64,000 bases of DNA from Devosia salina (GTDB lineage: Bacteria > Pseudomonadota > Alphaproteobacteria > Rhizobiales > Devosiaceae): NCBI RefSeq assembly GCF_019504385.1, contig NZ_CP080590.1, positions 2,026,001-2,090,000 on the forward strand, written 5' to 3'. The notes under the pieces were generated by a model that saw only the letters and a program-made list of their open reading frames with translations, ran no database searches and was not told the DNA's origin. The translations under genes were made by a program, and so were the position numbers. Positions 61,297-64,000 of the stretch are shown here, piece after piece. The number at the start of each line of letters is the position of its first letter. Position 1 is the stretch's first letter.

Positions 61297-63183
61297 TCAG
61301 AACTTGAGGAATAGGTGAAGCTCGTCGGCGAGTACCGCGGGGTCAGCTTCGGCCCCGTGCAGTACCAATTCAGGATCATCGGGCGCCTCGAACGGGCTGT
61401 CGATACCTGTGAAGTTCTTGATCTCTCCGGCACGAGCGCGCTTGTAGAGCCCCTTGGGGTCGCGCGCTTCGCACACTTCGAGCGGGGTATCGACATAGAC
61501 CTCGGTGAAGTCGATGTCGCCGGCGATCTCGCGGGCCAGGCGCCGTTCCTTTTCGAAGGGCGAGATGAACGAGACCAGCACGATCAGGCCGGCATCGGCC
61601 ATGAGCCGGGCAACCTCGGCCACGCGCCGGATGTTTTCGACCCGCGCCGCCTCGGTAAAGCCAAGGTCCTTGTTGAGGCCATGGCGGACATTGTCGCCAT
61701 CCAGGATATAGGCATGGCGACCCTCGGCGGTCAGCCGCTTTTCAAGCAGATTGGCGATCGAGGACTTGCCCGACCCGGAAAGACCGGTGAACCAGACGAT
61801 GCGCGGGGTCTGCCCCTTCATCCGGGCCCGCACCTCCCGGTTCACGTCGAAGGACTGGTAGGTCAGGTTCTGCGCGCGCCGCAGGCCATATTCGATGGTG
61901 CCCGCCGCCAGCGTGGCATTGGAGATCCGATCCACCAGAATGAACCCGCCGGTTAGCGCATTGGTGGCGTAGGGGTCAAAGGCGATCGGCTTGTCGGTGG
62001 CGATGGTGACCGTGGCCACTTCATTGAGGTCGATCTTGGTCGCGGCCGTATGTTCGAGCGTGTTCACATTGGTGCGGAACTTGAGGTCGGTAATGGCCGC
62101 CGGCACCGTCTGCGAGCCGATCTTGAGCAGGTAGGAACGCCCGGGAAAGGCGGCCTCCTCGTTCATCCAGATCAGCCGTGCCTGAACCTGGTTGGAGTAT
62201 TCGGGCGTTTCGCCGGGATGGCTCAACACGTCGCCGCGGGAGATGTCGACCTCGCGATCGAGCACCAGCGTCACCGCCTGCCCCACAATGGCGCGGTTGA
62301 GCTCACCATCCATGGTCACGATGCGGCTCACGACCGCCGGCTTGCGCGAGGAAGCGATCAGCACCTCGTCACCCACCGAGACCGCACCAGACGCCACCGT
62401 GCCCGAAAAGCCCCGGAAATCGAGATTGGGCCGGTTCACCCACTGCACCGGGAACCGGAAGGTCTGCGCCGTACGATCTTCCGAGACATCGATGGTCTCG
62501 AGATAGGGCACAAGCGCTTCGCCACGGTACCAGGGCGTGTTGGGGCTCTGTTTGAGGATATTGTCCCCGCGCAGGGCCGAGACCGGCACTGCGTGCAGGC
62601 TCTTGAACCCGAGCGGTTCGGCAAAGGCGCGGTATTCGGCCACGATCCGATCGAAAGTGGCCTGCTCATAATCGACCAGGTCGATCTTGTTGACCACCAG
62701 GACCACATGCTTCACCCCGATCAGCGACAGAATGAAGCTGTGGCGGCGGGTCTGGGTCAGCACGCCCTTGCGGGCATCGATCAGCACCAGCGCCAGTTCG
62801 GCATTAGAGGCCCCGGTTGCCATATTGCGGGTGTATTGCTCGTGGCCCGGCGTGTCGGCCACGATGAATTTGCGCTTGTCGGTCGAAAAGAACCGATAGG
62901 CGACGTCAATGGTGATGCCCTGCTCGCGCTCGGCCACCAGCCCGTCCACGAGAAGCGAGAAATCGATCCCCTCCTCGCCCACGGTGCGGTTGTGGCTTTC
63001 CTTTTTAAGGCTCGCCAGCTGGTCGTCGAGAATGAGCTGGCTGTCATAGAGCAGACGGCCGATCAGGGTGGACTTGCCGTCATCGACACTGCCGCAGGTG
63101 AGAAAGCGCAGAAGCGACTTGTCCGTCTGCTGGGCCAGCCAGAGATCGAGGTCGGTATTGGCGGTGGCCATGGCAACGCTCAT
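61297..63183 (-). CDS. cysNC: Sulfate adenylyltransferase large subunit / adenylylsulfate kinase fusion (CysN-CysC)
   Basis: A 628-residue two-part enzyme, as in NodQ of rhizobia. Residues 1-430 form the CysN GTPase: GSVDDGKSTLIGRLL (G1), DTPGHEQYTRNMATGAS (G3) and VVNKIDLVDYE (G4). Residues 450-628 form APS kinase: WFTGLSGSGKSSIANLLEKR and DGDNVRHGLNKDLGF. Together with CysD it makes APS from sulfate and ATP, then PAPS. ATG 63183 lies one base after the cysD stop. Confidence 0.96.
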   Translation of the reverse strand: MSVAMATANTDLDLWLAQQTDKSLLRFLTCGSVDDGKSTLIGRLLYDSQLILDDQLASLKKESHNRTVGEEGIDFSLLVDGLVAEREQGITIDVAYRFFSTDKRKFIVADTPGHEQYTRNMATGASNAELALVLIDARKGVLTQTRRHSFILSLIGVKHVVLVVNKIDLVDYEQATFDRIVAEYRAFAEPLGFKSLHAVPVSALRGDNILKQSPNTPWYRGEALVPYLETIDVSEDRTAQTFRFPVQWVNRPNLDFRGFSGTVASGAVSVGDEVLIASSRKPAVVSRIVTMDGELNRAIVGQAVTLVLDREVDISRGDVLSHPGETPEYSNQVQARLIWMNEEAAFPGRSYLLKIGSQTVPAAITDLKFRTNVNTLEHTAATKIDLNEVATVTIATDKPIAFDPYATNALTGGFILVDRISNATLAAGTIEYGLRRAQNLTYQSFDVNREVRARMKGQTPRIVWFTGLSGSGKSSIANLLEKRLTAEGRHAYILDGDNVRHGLNKDLGFTEAARVENIRRVAEVARLMADAGLIVLVSFISPFEKERRLAREIAGDIDFTEVYVDTPLEVCEARDPKGLYKRARAGEIKNFTGIDSPFEAPDDPELVLHGAEADPAVLADELHLFLKF

Positions 63184-63184
63184 C

Positions 63185-64000
63185 CTAGAAATACCCTTCC
63201 TGCTTCTTCTTTTCCATCGAGCCCACGCTGTCGCTGTCGATCAGCCGGCCTTCGCGCTCCGAGGTACGGCTGGCCTGCATCTCCATGATGATCGAGGGAA
63301 GGTCCGAAGCTTCCGAGCGGATGGCGCCGGTCAGCGGATAGCAGCCAAGGGTGCGGAACCGCACCATCTCCTCGCGCGGCGTCTCGCCCGGGTTGAGCGG
63401 CAGGCGCTCGTCATCGACCATGATCAACGTACCCGAGCGCTCCACCACCGGACGCGGCCGGGCGAAGTAGAGCGGAACGATGGGGATCTGCTCGGAATAG
63501 ATGTAGGTCCACACATCCAGTTCGGTCCAGTTCGAGATCGGGAACACCCGCATGCTCTCGCCAGGGTTGAGCCGCGTGTTGAAGGTCCGCCAGAGCTCGG
63601 GTCGCTGGTTCTTGGGATCCCAGGCGTGGCTGGCATTGCGGTGGGAAAACACCCGCTCCTTGGCGCGCGACTTCTCCTCGTCCCGACGCGCACCACCGAT
63701 GGCGGCGTCATACTTGCCGGCATTGAGGGCCTGGCGCAGGGCCTGGGTCTTCATGATGTCGGTGTACCGGGACGAACCGTGGTCGAACGGATTGATGCCG
63801 TCGCGCACCCCGTCCTGATTGGTGTGGCGGATGAGATCGAAACCATACTCTTCGGCCGTCCGGTCCCGAAACGCGATCATCTCTCGGAACTTGAAGGTCG
63901 TGTCCACATGCAGCAGCGGGAACGGGATCTTGCTCGGATAGAAGGCCTTGCGCGCCAGATGCAGCAGCACGCTCGAATCCTTGCCGATCGAGTACATCAT
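63185..64000 (-). CDS. cysD: Sulfate adenylyltransferase small subunit CysD (partial)
   Basis: The last 271 residues of CysD, cut at its N-terminus by the window edge. It has YSIGKDSSVLLHLARKAFYP (the PP-loop region), HVDTTFKFREMIAFRD, RREEEKSRAKERVFS-like RRDEEKSRAKERVFSHR and the end GSMEKKKQEGYF. It couples with CysN to make adenosine 5'-phosphosulfate. It reads from beyond the window into cysNC. Confidence 0.97.
   Translation of the reverse strand: MMYSIGKDSSVLLHLARKAFYPSKIPFPLLHVDTTFKFREMIAFRDRTAEEYGFDLIRHTNQDGVRDGINPFDHGSSRYTDIMKTQALRQALNAGKYDAAIGGARRDEEKSRAKERVFSHRNASHAWDPKNQRPELWRTFNTRLNPGESMRVFPISNWTELDVWTYIYSEQIPIVPLYFARPRPVVERSGTLIMVDDERLPLNPGETPREEMVRFRTLGCYPLTGAIRSEASDLPSIIMEMQASRTSEREGRLIDSDSVGSMEKKKQEGYF

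Overview
The window is high-GC, tightly packed DNA from an alphaproteobacterium, most likely of the order Hyphomicrobiales (Devosia or a relative). This inference rests on several features: many sugar and peptide ABC uptake operons with UgpC-like ATPases, a fused CysN/CysC, a class III (glutathione-dependent) formaldehyde dehydrogenase, a FixK/FNR-type box, frequent GTG and TTG starts, and a GC-rich palindromic intergenic repeat. I see no transposase, integrase, phage gene, CRISPR array or rRNA. It reads as ordinary chromosome with a very catabolic, import-oriented gene set.

Layout. 1-5533 (+): end of a peptide-type ABC operon (permease tail, two-ATPase fusion), then two MFS transporters flanking an isochorismatase-fold hydrolase. 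5564-13390 (-): one operon with an N-formylglutamate-amidohydrolase-like enzyme, a TRAP transporter, a glutamine-synthetase-like ligase, an aldehyde dehydrogenase and an iron alcohol dehydrogenase, with an RpiR regulator divergent at 13463. This is consistent with a gamma-glutamylated amino-alcohol pathway. 14402-15512: VIT1/CCC1 transporter and DUF302 protein. 15584-21291: ApbE, a PepSY/flavodoxin/reductase fusion and a DUF2271 protein, divergent from a two-component system. The DUF2271 protein carries an apparent ApbE target motif. 21346-23561: a DUF305 protein, then a membrane protein and an NsrR-like Rrf2 regulator behind a perfect FNR-type box and an NsrR-type operator.

23680-37773 holds two CUT1 sugar ABC systems. 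The first has a ROK regulator, a ThuA-like protein and its ATPase, divergent from the binding protein and permeases. The second has a GH32-like enzyme, a serine hydrolase and a divergent LacI regulator, with two copies of the same operator. 37844-48822 (-) is the most unusual block. It encodes a LacI regulator, Lpl-type permeases and binding protein, two ADP-ribosylglycohydrolase-family proteins, an ATPase, a CaiB/BaiF CoA-transferase and a CitE-like lyase, with LacI-type palindromes at both ends of the regulator gene. It looks like a complete import, hydrolysis, CoA-activation and C-C cleavage pathway for an unknown N- or O-glycoside.

48958-56431 is housekeeping-like: tRNA-Gly(TCC), tRNA-Tyr(GTA), rlmB, an alditol-oxidase-like flavoenzyme, a polysaccharide deacetylase lipoprotein, a YaiI/YqxD protein, a P-loop protein, frmA and a DUF1345 protein. 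56483-61202 is a xylose-type CUT2 operon with a half-size ATPase and a divergent ROK regulator. 61297-64000 carries the sulfate-activation genes cysNC and cysD, the latter cut by the window edge.

Theme: at least six solute-uptake systems, most with a local regulator. Three independent operons carry a perfect hairpin just after the binding-protein gene and before the permease gene, a probable device for making binding protein in excess.
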